Shown here: positions 1-7,773 of the stretch, in pieces
Layout: each line of letters starts with the position of its first letter
Numbering within the stretch: position 1 is the stretch's first letter
Source of the DNA: Anaerostipes amylophilus
GTDB lineage: Bacteria; Bacillota; Clostridia; Lachnospirales; Lachnospiraceae
NCBI RefSeq assembly: GCF_025567365.1
Contig: NZ_JAOQJG010000003.1
Location: 310,001-374,000, forward strand
Direction of reading: 5' to 3'
Length of the DNA: 64,000 nt
Position numbers and translations under genes: made by a program
Notes under the pieces: generated by a model
Seen by the model: the letters and a program-made list of their open reading frames with translations, nothing else
Database searches by the model: none
Told to the model about the DNA's origin: nothing

Positions 1-513
1 TTTGACGTTAAACACTAGGAATCCTGCGAGAGTAAAGATAAGATCAGAGATCATTAAGCCCTTTCCGATATCTACACTCGTATATTTTTTAAGAATCATA
101 GCGATAACATCTGTACCACCACTAGAAGCTCCAATATTAAATAAGATTGCTGAACCAAGCGCTGGCAATAAGATTGCAAAGATCAACTCTAATAATGGCT
201 CATTGGTAAGTGGATGACTCATAGGATAAATTCGCTCTAAAAGAGATAAACTTACAGATAAAAGAATCGTGCTGTAAGCTGTTTTTTCAGCAAAGCTTTT
301 ACCTAAGACGATCCATCCAATGATCAGCAATAAAATATTCACAACAAAAGAAAAATCACTGGCAGAAATAGGAAGGAATTTTGCAACTAAAACGGCAATA
401 CCTGTGATACCACCAAATGTGAAATTGTTTGCAAATTTAAAGAAGTAAATTCCGACAGCCATAATGAGTGTGCTGATTGTAAGTAAGGAAAAATTTTTAA
501 GTTTTGATTTCAT
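1..513 (-). CDS. YitT-family membrane protein, C-terminus cut by window edge
   Basis: The reading frame is open from an ATG at 511-513 to the window start (171 codons seen). A clear AGAAGG ribosome site lies just upstream. The visible part has several hydrophobic segments, with GGITGIAVL near residue 33 and GASSGGTDVIA near residue 128, both typical of the N-terminal membrane domain of YitT/DUF161 proteins. The family has an uncharacterised transport-like role in the membrane. The C-terminal soluble domain would lie outside the window. The gene is divergent from the relics that follow. Confidence 0.8.
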   Translation of the reverse strand, partial: MKSKLKNFSLLTISTLIMAVGIYFFKFANNFTFGGITGIAVLVAKFLPISASDFSFVVNILLLIIGWIVLGKSFAEKTAYSTILLSVSLSLLERIYPMSHPLTNEPLLELIFAILLPALGSAILFNIGASSGGTDVIAMILKKYTSVDIGKGLMISDLIFTLAGFLVFNVK

Positions 514-546
514 AATACTACCTTCTTTGACGATTGTTTCATTTAT

Positions 547-569
547 AATGATTTCATAATTCAATCATT
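547..569. promoter_or_regulatory. 7-bp inverted repeat upstream of the YitT gene
   Basis: AATGATT and AATCATT at 547-553 and 563-569 are separated by 9 bp, about 35 bp upstream of the YitT start. It could be an operator or chance in AT-rich DNA. Confidence 0.25.
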
Positions 570-600
570 TATTTTAGCATGAATATTCTATTTTTCAAGA

Positions 601-642
601 AATTCGGTGGAAATAGTGAGAAAGAACGTATTATAATTTTTG
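601..642 (+). pseudogene. Relic of the 3' end of the small methyltransferase gene
   Basis: Bases 604-641 match 1796-1833, the end of the intact methyltransferase gene, with about three substitutions over 37 bases. The frame reads FGGNSEKERIIIF against FGGNSERERIMIF in the intact gene. Similarity stops abruptly upstream, and downstream the sequence passes straight into a transporter fragment. It is therefore a broken duplicate, not a gene. Confidence 0.7.
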
Positions 643-924
643 TTATGGAATCTTGCGACAAAATGGATTGGCGCAATCAAGACAAGTATCTATATTTACG
701 TATCCCCTGTTATAACCGTAATACTTTCAGTGTTAATCTTACATGAAAAAATAACAGTGATTTCTATCATTGGAACTATATTAATCCTTATTGGGTTTGT
801 GGTCTCACAAAAAGTTAAGACAACAGACCAGATTAGATGTATAATATGTGATAATAAAGCAAAAAAAGGAGATAGGAACAATGTATTATGTACCAGATGG
901 AACAAAAAAATGCGGATATTATGA
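640..924 (+). pseudogene. C-terminal fragment of an EamA/DMT transporter
   Basis: The start of this frame resembles the last three helices of EamA drug/metabolite transporters: LWNLATKWIGA, then a hydrophobic stretch with YVSPVITVILSVLILHE, then a last helix ending GFVVSQK. A full EamA protein is about 290-310 residues, so roughly the first three quarters are missing. The fragment is fused to the methyltransferase relic on its 5' side. Its frame runs on into the start of the zinc-ribbon gene at 881. It has no ribosome site and is probably not expressed. Confidence 0.7.
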
Positions 925-1150
925 ATGTAAAAAATGCGGGAATAGATTCCTCTCATTACAGATGATGGAGAAGATTCCATGTCCAGACTGTGAGGCAGAG
1001 ATCGACTACGAGATTGGACCAGATGAAAATATGGAAGATATTTTAGATACTGCGCAGTTACTTCAGAAAATCGAGGGTGAAGAAGAAGTCGAAAAGATGG
1101 ATGCTTTACTAAGCCTTGCTATCACGGGTGGAGACTGCAATTGGATTTAA
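881..1150 (+). CDS. Small zinc-ribbon protein
   Basis: This encodes 89 residues. Start ATG 881 is chosen because AAAAAGGAG lies 9-15 bases upstream; an ATG at 848 in the same frame has no such site. The N-terminal half has two paired cysteine motifs, CKKCG (about residue 17) and CPDC (about residue 34), as in rubredoxin-like or zinc-ribbon folds. The C-terminal half is acidic and helical. No further function can be inferred. A strong hairpin terminator follows directly. Confidence 0.7.
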   Translation: MYYVPDGTKKCGYYECKKCGNRFLSLQMMEKIPCPDCEAEIDYEIGPDENMEDILDTAQLLQKIEGEEEVEKMDALLSLAITGGDCNWI

Positions 1151-1151
1151 A

Positions 1152-1301
1152 AATGTATTTTCTAAAAGACTCAGGGACCATGGACTTCTGGGTCTTTTAG
1201 ATTGCTGCAATAATTGAAACAAGAAGGCAGGAATATCAATTTATGAACGATACACAAGACAACAAATGGGACAAACTATTGCACATCAAAACCATGGGCA
1301 G
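1152..1301 (+). repeat. Direct repeat copy 1 (terminator plus 5' end of methyltransferase)
   Basis: These 150 bases recur at 3660-3809 with almost no differences (AAG/AGG near 1223/3731 is one). The unit contains the hairpin terminator, the leader and the first 59 bases of the methyltransferase gene. The two copies flank the ATPase/nuclease-like gene pair. Confidence 0.9.
1162..1200 (+). terminator. Hairpin terminator after the zinc-ribbon gene
   Basis: A 13-bp stem (1162-1174 with 1188-1200, one G-T pair) has a 13-base loop. The descending arm contains TCTTTTAG. The loop sequence is nearly the same in the hairpins at 3670 and 9038, which is unusual for a simple terminator. Confidence 0.75.
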
Positions 1302-1845
1302 AGACGACTCTCAATCCGATCAATACCGCTATCCATACGAACCAACTCCATATTCTGTACTGCAACGATTAGCAAATACAGGACTTATAAGGAAGAACAA
1401 TATGCTCTTAGATTATGGCTGTGGTAAAGGAAGGGTAGACTTTTTCTTATCCTACCAGACAAGATGCCGTTGCCTCGGAGTTGAATATGACGAACGCATT
1501 TATGAGAAAGTAATGGAAAATAAGAAAGAAGCCGTATCGAAAGAGAGGGTATCATTTTCATTAGCGAATGCAGAAGAATTTCAACTCCCAGAACAGATAG
1601 ACCGCATCTATTTTTTTAATCCATTTTCCGTAGAGATTTTGAGAAAAGTGATGGCAAGGATCATGGAATCATACTATGAACATCCAAGACAGATTTTATG
1701 TTTCTTCTATTATCCATCCGACGAATATCTTACATATCTGATGACGGTGGATGAGATGATGTTTACCGATGAAATTGATTGTTCCGATTTGTTTGGTGGA
1801 AATAGTGAGAGAGAACGCATTATGATTTTTGAGATTGGGCAGTAG
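1243..1845 (+). CDS. Small class I SAM-dependent methyltransferase
   Basis: This encodes 200 residues. Motif I is LLDYGCGKGR near residue 56, followed by an acidic VEYDE motif II. FFNPFS near residue 126 sits where a motif IV would lie. This is a Rossmann methyltransferase of unknown substrate. NPF is not the classical NPPY/DPPY of DNA methyltransferases, so a nucleic-acid target is not supported. Translation likely starts at ATG 1243 behind AGGCAGGA. Fragments of this same gene occur at 601-642 and 3751-3831, showing local duplication and decay. Confidence 0.75.
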   Translation: MNDTQDNKWDKLLHIKTMGRDDSQSDQYRYPYEPTPYSVLQRLANTGLIRKNNMLLDYGCGKGRVDFFLSYQTRCRCLGVEYDERIYEKVMENKKEAVSKERVSFSLANAEEFQLPEQIDRIYFFNPFSVEILRKVMARIMESYYEHPRQILCFFYYPSDEYLTYLMTVDEMMFTDEIDCSDLFGGNSERERIMIFEIGQ

Positions 1846-2066
1846 ACAGACTCAGGCCATCTAAATATTTGATCAATATTGCTCAATGAAGATGAATATA
1901 AATAGACGAAAAATAATAAATCATGTATAATCATAAATATGCATCTATAGTTACAAAATATGAAATAAAATATAAGAAAAACGGATATAATACAACAAAT
2001 TATGTAACTTTAGATACACTTTTTAACACAAAAATCTAGAGCAAAATAATAAATGAGGTGATGAAA

Positions 2067-3080
2067 ATGCCATTAACAAATATAGAGGCGGATAATTTTA
2101 CGGTATTTGATGATATAAAAATTCCATTTAATAAAGGATTAAATATACTAGTAGGCGAGAATGGTATGGGAAAGACTCATGTTATGAAATTAGCTTATGC
2201 AGCATGTCAGGCTTCTAAACACGATGTATCATTTTCACAGAAAACAACTATGCTTTTTCGACCAGATCAGTCAAGTATTGGACGATTAGTAAATAGAAAG
2301 AAAAATGGGAAAAATACAGCAAAAGTATCCGTAGGATCAGACACAGCAAAGATTGGAATGACATTTTCAACGAAAACCAAAAAATGGGATGCAGAGATTA
2401 CAACAGAGGAAAAATGGGAAAAGCAAATGTCTGATCTCACAAGTGTGTTTATTCCAGCAAAAGAAATTTTATCCAATGCATGGAATTTAGATGCAGCAGT
2501 GAAGATGGGAAATGTAGAATTTGATGACACCTATTTAGATATTATTGCAGCTGCTAAAATTGATATTTCCAGAGGTGTAGATTCCGCTGCAAGGAAGAAA
2601 TATTTAAAGATTTTACAACAGATTAGCAGTGGAAAAGTTACTTTACATGAAGATCGTTTTTATTTAAAACCAGGTACACAAGCAAAATTAGAATTTAATT
2701 TAGTTGCAGAAGGTTTACGTAAGATAGCTCTATTATGGCAGCTTATTAAGAACGGAACATTAGAGAAAGGATCTGTATTATTTTGGGATGAACCAGAGGC
2801 TAATATTAATCCGAAATATATTCCTGTGTTGGCAGAATTATTAATTATGCTGGAAAAAGAGGGTGTACAGATTTTTGTTTCAACACATGATTATTTTTTA
2901 TCTAAGTATATTGAAATAAAACGGAAATCTGACAGTAATGTTCAGTATATTTCGCTGTATAAAGATGAAATGAGTAAAGTGCAATGTGAGATTGCAAAAG
3001 AATTTGAATTACTGGAACATAATACGATTATGGATACTTTTCGTCAACTTTATAGAGAAGAAATTGGGGTGGTATTATAG
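2067..3080 (+). CDS. AAA/ABC-type ATPase (RecF/OLD-like), first gene of a two-gene module
   Basis: This encodes 337 residues from ATG 2067. GAGGTG at 2055-2060 serves as ribosome site, so the upstream GTG and ATG in the same frame are too close. Walker A is GENGMGKT at residues 30-37. The late part has a signature-like VAEGLRKIALLW, a Walker B LFWDEPEANI and an H-loop VSTHD. This arrangement matches single-polypeptide AAA_15/AAA_21 ATPases found in many two-gene phage-defence and toxin-antitoxin modules. There is no C-terminal Toprim domain, so the effector is probably the next gene, whose start overlaps this stop by one base. A role in defence is inference. Confidence 0.75.
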   Translation: MPLTNIEADNFTVFDDIKIPFNKGLNILVGENGMGKTHVMKLAYAACQASKHDVSFSQKTTMLFRPDQSSIGRLVNRKKNGKNTAKVSVGSDTAKIGMTFSTKTKKWDAEITTEEKWEKQMSDLTSVFIPAKEILSNAWNLDAAVKMGNVEFDDTYLDIIAAAKIDISRGVDSAARKKYLKILQQISSGKVTLHEDRFYLKPGTQAKLEFNLVAEGLRKIALLWQLIKNGTLEKGSVLFWDEPEANINPKYIPVLAELLIMLEKEGVQIFVSTHDYFLSKYIEIKRKSDSNVQYISLYKDEMSKVQCEIAKEFELLEHNTIMDTFRQLYREEIGVVL

Positions 3081-3622
3081 TGAAAGTAATAACAGAATCG
3101 GAAATGAATTTTGGAGAATTTGATGAATCTAACTTGTTTCATATTGAAAATTCTAAAATTTATAGGGATCTTGGTGATGGAATTAAGACAGTAGAGTTTA
3201 TTTTAAAATATAAAGAGGACAGTATTATATTTTTAGAAGCAAAGAAAAGTTGTCCTAATGCGGAGAAACGGCATGAAACAGAGGAGAAAGAACATAAATT
3301 TGAAGTTTATTTTTCTTCACTAGTAGAAAAATTTATTGCATCTTTACATATTTATTTAGCTTCTATTTTAGGTAGATATCCGGATATTTCAGAGGTTGGA
3401 GATAGCTTACAATCTGTAGATGAAATGAAAAATATGAAATTAAAGTTTGTATTGGTAATTAAGAATGCTGAAGATGTTGCTTGGTTAGTAGGACCATCTG
3501 CAGAATTAAAAGCCAGGTTATTACAGATTAGAAAAATTTGGAATATTGAAATAATGGTATTGAATGAAGAGTTAGCAGAAAAGCTTAGTTTAACAGCAAA
3601 CAATCAAGATTATGCATTATAA
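3080..3622 (+). CDS. Partner of the ATPase; possible PD-(D/E)XK-like nuclease
   Basis: This encodes 180 residues from a GTG whose G is the last base of the ATPase stop, so the two are translationally coupled. The product is not one I can name. Residues 38-55 read as a beta-hairpin containing TVEFIL followed by IIFLEAKKS. An acidic residue, then E-x-K after about 14 residues, is the spacing expected for a PD-(D/E)XK nuclease core. The C-terminal half alternates predicted strands and helices (LKFVLVIKN, IEIMVLNEE). Function as the effector of the ATPase is inference. No terminator is seen before repeat copy 2. Confidence 0.6.
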   Translation: MKVITESEMNFGEFDESNLFHIENSKIYRDLGDGIKTVEFILKYKEDSIIFLEAKKSCPNAEKRHETEEKEHKFEVYFSSLVEKFIASLHIYLASILGRYPDISEVGDSLQSVDEMKNMKLKFVLVIKNAEDVAWLVGPSAELKARLLQIRKIWNIEIMVLNEELAEKLSLTANNQDYAL

Positions 3623-3659
3623 CCATTAGGTTGTTACCCATACCAATTAGGACCATTAT

Positions 3660-3809
3660 AATGTATTTTCTAAAAGACTCAGGGACCATGGACTTCTGGG
3701 TCTTTTAGATTGCTGCAATAATTGAAACAGGAAGGCAGGAATATCAATTTATGAACGATACACAAGACAACAAATGGGACAAACTATTGCACATCAAAAC
3801 CATGGGCAG
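3660..3809 (+). repeat. Direct repeat copy 2
   Basis: Copy of 1152-1301 at an offset of 2508 bases. At 3809/3810 it jumps from a position 59 bases into the methyltransferase gene directly to the sequence at its stop codon. The join lies at TGGGCAG, which occurs in copy 1 at both 1295-1301 and 1836-1842. Confidence 0.9.
3670..3708 (+). terminator. Hairpin terminator, duplicate of the one at 1162
   Basis: Same 13-bp stem and loop as 1162-1200. Here it lies 47 bases after the nuclease-like gene and probably ends that transcript. Confidence 0.7.
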
Positions 3810-3831
3810 TAGACAGACTCAAGTCATCTAA
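3751..3831 (+). pseudogene. Internally deleted copy of the methyltransferase gene
   Basis: Start codon, leader and first 19 residues are those of the gene at 1243. The frame then passes through the TGGGCAG join and ends after 26 codons. About 541 bp of coding sequence (equivalent to 1302-1842) are missing. This fits recombination between two 7-bp TGGGCAG repeats in an ancestral full copy. Confidence 0.85.
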
Positions 3832-3913
3832 ATATTTGATACCAATATTAGAAAATTTATATATTTCTCCAGAAGAATTTTTAAAGGAAATAAAGGAGGT
3901 AAAAATAAAATGA
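3827..3913 (+). pseudogene. C-terminal relic of an unidentified gene coupled to the deformylase
   Basis: From TCT 3827 a frame reads SKYLIPILENLYISPEEF and ends at TGA 3911-3913, overlapping the deformylase start as ATGA. The composition resembles the tail of helix-turn-helix regulators, but the rest of the gene is gone. The sequence after the methyltransferase (1861-1875) keeps only the SKYLI part. The ATGA overlap suggests that the deformylase was once translationally coupled to it. Confidence 0.4.
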
Positions 3914-4320
3914 TAAAAGACATAATGAAAGATCCATTGTTTCTAGCACAGAAATCAACAGATGCAACAAAAGCAGATCAGCAGGTAGTAGTTGATCTGT
4001 TAGATACACTAAGAGCTAATTTAGATCATTGTGTTGGAATGGCAGCAAATATGATCGGCGTTAAAAAGAACATTATCGTAGTAGCAGTTGGGCCATTTCA
4101 GTTTGCAATGATCAATCCGAAGATTACAAAGAAATCAGGCGTATTTGAGACAGAAGAAGGATGTTTATCTTTGGATGGAGTGAGACCTTGTAAGAGATAT
4201 AAGGAGATAGAAGTAGATTATCTGGATCAGGACTTTAAAGAGCAGCACGGGAAATATTCTGGATGGACAGCACAGATCATACAGCATGAAATTGATCATT
4301 GCAAGGGGATTGTGATATGA
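3910..4320 (+). CDS. Peptide deformylase variant
   Basis: This encodes 136 residues. Family motifs are VGMAANMIG (residues 42-50), EGCLS (83-87) and QHEIDH (125-130). The latter two provide the metal-binding Cys85, His126 and His130 and the catalytic Glu127. In the first motif the usual Gln (GLAAPQIG) is Met48, a position that normally hydrogen-bonds the formyl substrate. The protein stops about 6 residues after HEIDH, shorter than typical enzymes (150-190). It may remove the formyl group of nascent proteins or have a specialised role. ATG 3910 follows AAAGGAGG. The next gene overlaps as ATGA. Confidence 0.75.
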   Translation: MIKDIMKDPLFLAQKSTDATKADQQVVVDLLDTLRANLDHCVGMAANMIGVKKNIIVVAVGPFQFAMINPKITKKSGVFETEEGCLSLDGVRPCKRYKEIEVDYLDQDFKEQHGKYSGWTAQIIQHEIDHCKGIVI

Positions 4321-4679
4321 TTGAATTACAAACAATGGATGAAATACCAATTTTTACGATTGTAAAAATAGAAGCAGAAGAAACAGAAATTCCCATGTTA
4401 ACTTTTTATGTAAAAGAAGATTCTATAGATGAACCAGAAGAGATTTCAATGGAAGAATTAACAGCTTATGACAGGAATCTAGGGATTGGAGATCAGGTAA
4501 TAATCGGCCCAGATGAAACTTTGTTTCCGCTAGATATGGCAGAGAATCTTGGAATGTTTGACGAAATCGATCCGTTGAGCCAGATATCAGAAACAGGTCC
4601 CAGACAATGGCAGATGGAATGGATGGATAATTATATGGACGCGTTAGAAGAACTGGAGGATTCTACAACTAGGGAATAA
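4317..4679 (+). CDS. Acidic protein of unknown function
   Basis: This encodes 120 residues from ATG 4317, which overlaps the deformylase stop (ATGA), implying coupled translation. It is strongly acidic (many Glu/Asp) and has no membrane segment or cysteine motif. The C-terminus contains PRQWQMEWMDNYMDALEEL, a likely amphipathic helix. I do not recognise the family. Confidence 0.6.
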   Translation: MIELQTMDEIPIFTIVKIEAEETEIPMLTFYVKEDSIDEPEEISMEELTAYDRNLGIGDQVIIGPDETLFPLDMAENLGMFDEIDPLSQISETGPRQWQMEWMDNYMDALEELEDSTTRE

Positions 4680-4689
4680 GCCAAAATTC

Positions 4690-5334
4690 ATGAAAATAAA
4701 TCCATTAAAAGCAGATAAATTTATGGAGATGAATGTATTTATGCAGAAATTACAGATAAAACAGAAAGCATGTTATATAGAGCAAAATGGTTCCGGTGGT
4801 CCAATCATTTTATGGGGAATGTACCCTCATCGTGGAAATGAAATAGCACATATGTGGGATTGCCTGATGGAGACAGTCAATGATCAGGATTTTCTTTTCT
4901 GTGCATTTCAGGTAATAGATTGGAATGCTGATTTTTCTCCATGGAAGTCACCTGCTGCCTTTGGAGATGAAGATTTTAAAGGAAATGGTCCAAAGACTTT
5001 ACAATGGTTAATGAATGATTTGATTCCAGAATTAAAAGCAGATTACGGGGTAGACAGAGAAATTTATCTGATCGGATATTCCCTTGCAGGATTGTTTGCT
5101 CTATGGACATCCTATGAAACGGATATCTTCTCAGCAATTGCAAGCTGCTCCGGTTCTTTATGGTTCGAACAATGGGATGAATATGTGTTACATCATCAAA
5201 TAAAGTATGAAAGCAATATCTACTTAAGCCTTGGAGGAAAAGAAGAAAAAACAAAGAATCCGGTCATGGCAAGAGTTGGAGATCGAACTAGAACAAAGGA
5301 ACGAATTTTGCGCAATGATTCTTGCAGACATTAA
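4690..5334 (+). pseudogene. Alpha/beta-hydrolase (esterase D-like), probably truncated
   Basis: The frame encodes 214 residues. It has the nucleophile elbow GYSLAG near residue 135, and IILWGMYPHRG near residue 40 gives a plausible oxyanion region. The family continues after the KNPVMARVGD segment to a catalytic His near the C-terminus (GxHF). Here the frame turns into TRTKERILRNDSCRH and stops, so the catalytic His is missing. The gene was probably cut by a deletion or frameshift near 5290. It may be inactive. Confidence 0.6.
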
Positions 5335-5432
5335 GAAATCCAGAATTAAGGAAACAGATGGTAGGAGTTGTTACATTTAATATCAACCGGATGTTTGGAA
5401 AAAGCAGAATTGATCAATTGAGGAAAGTACAA
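5322..5432 (+). other. Coding-like remnant before the flavoprotein
   Basis: In the flavoprotein frame, a stretch from TTG 5322 reads like protein (NPELRKQMVGVVTFNINRM). It has no ribosome site and no resemblance to flavodoxin N-termini. A second frame just upstream also reads plausibly (NEFCAMILADIKK). It looks like the tail of a lost gene joined to the truncated esterase. It could instead be an N-terminal extension of the flavoprotein. Confidence 0.35.
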
Positions 5433-5984
5433 ATGAAAAAAGCAGAATTTAAAAAAGTATTAATCTTATCAGCAAGTCCAAGAAGAAAGGGTAATTCTCA
5501 GATTTTATGTGATAAATTTGCAGAAGGCGCCAAAAGTACAGGTCATCAAGTCAAGATGATTCGCCTGTCAGACAAAAAAATTAATTTTTGCATAGCTTGT
5601 GATGCATGTATGAAAAATGGAGGATTTTGTGTTCAACGAGATGATATGGGAGATATTTTAAAAGAATATCAACAGGCAGATGTATTAGTTTTGGCAACAC
5701 CAGTTTATTTTTATGGAATTTCAGCCCAGATGAAAATATTCATTGATCGTACATATCCAATTTGGCAGAATTTAGGACACAAAGATGTTTATTATATTAT
5801 TTCTGCAGGATTAGGAGAAGACATTATAAAAAGATCCTTAGGGGATCTGGACGGATTTGTCGAGCATTTGGATGATTCAAAAGTAAAAGGAAGAATATAC
5901 GCAACAAATGTTATGGATGCAGGGCTTGTGAAAGAACAAGAGGACTTATTAGAACGTGCTTATGAAATGGGCAAATCAATATAA
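5433..5984 (+). CDS. NAD(P)H-dependent FMN reductase / iron-sulfur flavoprotein-like
   Basis: This encodes 183 residues from ATG 5433, preceded by GAGGAAAG; the upstream TTG at 5322 is rejected. The N-terminus has the flavodoxin-like phosphate loop ILSASPRRKGNS (residues 10-21). ACDACMKNGGFC near residue 50 resembles the compact cysteine motif of iron-sulfur flavoproteins. ATPVYFYGISAQMK follows near residue 85. It probably moves electrons between NAD(P)H, FMN and an unknown acceptor in the cytosol. Confidence 0.75.
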   Translation: MKKAEFKKVLILSASPRRKGNSQILCDKFAEGAKSTGHQVKMIRLSDKKINFCIACDACMKNGGFCVQRDDMGDILKEYQQADVLVLATPVYFYGISAQMKIFIDRTYPIWQNLGHKDVYYIISAGLGEDIIKRSLGDLDGFVEHLDDSKVKGRIYATNVMDAGLVKEQEDLLERAYEMGKSI

Positions 5985-6011
5985 TATACAAGTAGTTTGG
6001 AGAGGCTTCCA

Positions 6012-6611
6012 ATGAACAACAAAACCATAAACTATTATAACAAATACACTAAATCATTCATACAAGCAACAAGATCCGTAGACTTTACAAACATACAAAA
6101 TAAATTTTTATCTTATCTTCCATCGGGCGCATCCATCTTAGATTTTGGGTGCGGTTCCGGACGCGATACAAAATATTTTCTAAAGCGAAAATATAATGTA
6201 ACGGCGATTGACGGATCCGAAGAGATTTGTAAGGAAGCCTCAAAATATACAGGAATCAAAGTAAAACAAATGTTGTTTGAAGAATTAAATGACCAGAATA
6301 TTTATGATGGAATCTGGGCATGTGCATCAATCCTTCATTTATCAAAAAATGATCTTTTTCTTGTATTTCATAAGATGAACAAAGCATTGAAAGAAAATGG
6401 AATCATTTATACATCATTTAAGTATGGTGAATTCGAAGGGGAGAGAAATGGGCGTTATTTTACGGATTTTACAGAAGATTCATTGAAAGAATTTATCTTG
6501 CAGATCCCTCAATTACAGATCAAAGAAATATGGACAACAGGAGATGTCAGAGAAGGACGAGGTGATGAACGATGGTTGAATATCCTGATTTGCAAGGGAA
6601 AAATATCTTAG
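6012..6611 (+). CDS. TehB-like class I SAM methyltransferase, coupled to HNH gene
   Basis: This encodes 199 residues. Start ATG 6012 follows GGAGAGG; ATG 5997 lacks a site. Motif I is ILDFGCGSGRD near residue 40, with AIDGS as the acidic loop and ACASILHLSK in the motif IV area. No NPPY/DPPY motif is present, so small-molecule or tellurite-resistance-type methyltransferases are the nearest look-alikes. The end overlaps the HNH gene by 40 bases, so the two are probably translated together. Confidence 0.75.
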   Translation: MNNKTINYYNKYTKSFIQATRSVDFTNIQNKFLSYLPSGASILDFGCGSGRDTKYFLKRKYNVTAIDGSEEICKEASKYTGIKVKQMLFEELNDQNIYDGIWACASILHLSKNDLFLVFHKMNKALKENGIIYTSFKYGEFEGERNGRYFTDFTEDSLKEFILQIPQLQIKEIWTTGDVREGRGDERWLNILICKGKIS

Positions 6612-7750
6612 AAATTGAGCCAAAATATTATAACAATCTAAATATTGATGGATTTTCTAAAATGATGAAAAGTCCATCCTATTGCTATAAATTTTATTGG
6701 CTGGAAGCGATCATACAGTTAATCTCTGAGGGAAAAACAGAATCGACATTTGATGAAATCATAGATGAGATGATCACAAATGCATGGTATTCTGTAAGAG
6801 AGTTCCATATTCACTTAAGTGGAATGCCACTGGACGGACAGATCAAGGATGGATTGGAGAGAGCAGTTCTTTTGCTAACAGAGCTTAGTGAATTATCGGC
6901 GAATGCTTCGAAAGTAGAGATTAAAAACGCGATCAAGCAGTATAACAAGGAATTAAAAACGACGAAAGAACAGCTGACTCATATGGTTCCATACCGAGCA
7001 TTAGCAGGCTTTTTTACGAGGAGTAATGAAAAAGTAAATTGGAATAGCGCAAATCGCATGACAGCGTATATTCAGAAATTTAATAAAGAAGTCTTAACTC
7101 TTCCATACATATTAGGAACAAGCAGCAAGTTAAAAAAAGAAGTATATTTCCAACAAGACTGGATCAAGATGATCCAAGATCATACAGTCAATATTTTGGG
7201 TTGGATTCAATACGAAAAAGTAAAATGGCTGCAGAACAATAATCCAGAAGTTCCCGGTCTGGTATATAAATTGACCCCAACAGAAGAAAAGGTGCGAAAG
7301 CTTAAAAAAGTAAGAGATCTCTGGCAAGATATCATGGAAGTTCAAGAAATCAGAGACGTCTTTACTGGACAACCTGTGAAGAAGAAAAAATACGATATTG
7401 ATCATTTTATTCCATGGTCATTTGTTATGAACGATGAACTCTGGAATCTGATGCCGATGGATGCATCACTAAATTCATCAAAGAGTAATCGATTACCAAA
7501 ATGGAATCCGTTTTTTCAGAATTTTGCACAAAATCAATATCTGATGTATCAAATGATTTATGATGATATGGGAATCTATAACAGATTTAAGGGTTGTTAT
7601 AAAGATAATCTCCATTCTATCTGGGCAGGACAAGAATTATATCGAAAAGGTAATTCAAAAGAGATGTTTTATAATATACTTGAAAAGAATATGATACCCG
7701 TATATGATTCCGCACGTCGACAGGGGTATGAAATATGGGATTATTCATAA
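6572..7750 (+). CDS. HNH endonuclease-domain protein
   Basis: This encodes 392 residues from ATG 6572, with GAGGTG upstream inside the methyltransferase gene. The nuclease core lies at about residues 272-310: YDIDHFIPW, then LWNLMPMDASLNSSKSNRLP, matching the DH...N...N layout of HNH proteins. FTGQPVKKKK just before it has the usual place of the first zinc-side strand but lacks Cys pairs. The N-terminal 250 residues are helical and unassigned. Methyltransferase-HNH pairs occur in defence islands. Whether this pair restricts DNA is untested. Confidence 0.75.
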   Translation: MVEYPDLQGKNILEIEPKYYNNLNIDGFSKMMKSPSYCYKFYWLEAIIQLISEGKTESTFDEIIDEMITNAWYSVREFHIHLSGMPLDGQIKDGLERAVLLLTELSELSANASKVEIKNAIKQYNKELKTTKEQLTHMVPYRALAGFFTRSNEKVNWNSANRMTAYIQKFNKEVLTLPYILGTSSKLKKEVYFQQDWIKMIQDHTVNILGWIQYEKVKWLQNNNPEVPGLVYKLTPTEEKVRKLKKVRDLWQDIMEVQEIRDVFTGQPVKKKKYDIDHFIPWSFVMNDELWNLMPMDASLNSSKSNRLPKWNPFFQNFAQNQYLMYQMIYDDMGIYNRFKGCYKDNLHSIWAGQELYRKGNSKEMFYNILEKNMIPVYDSARRQGYEIWDYS

Positions 7751-7773
7751 GAATTTTAAAAGGGCAGAAGAAT

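Noticed and set aside
5997..6011. ATG 5997 as methyltransferase start
   Set aside because: It has no ribosome site, whereas GGAGAGG is well placed before ATG 6012.
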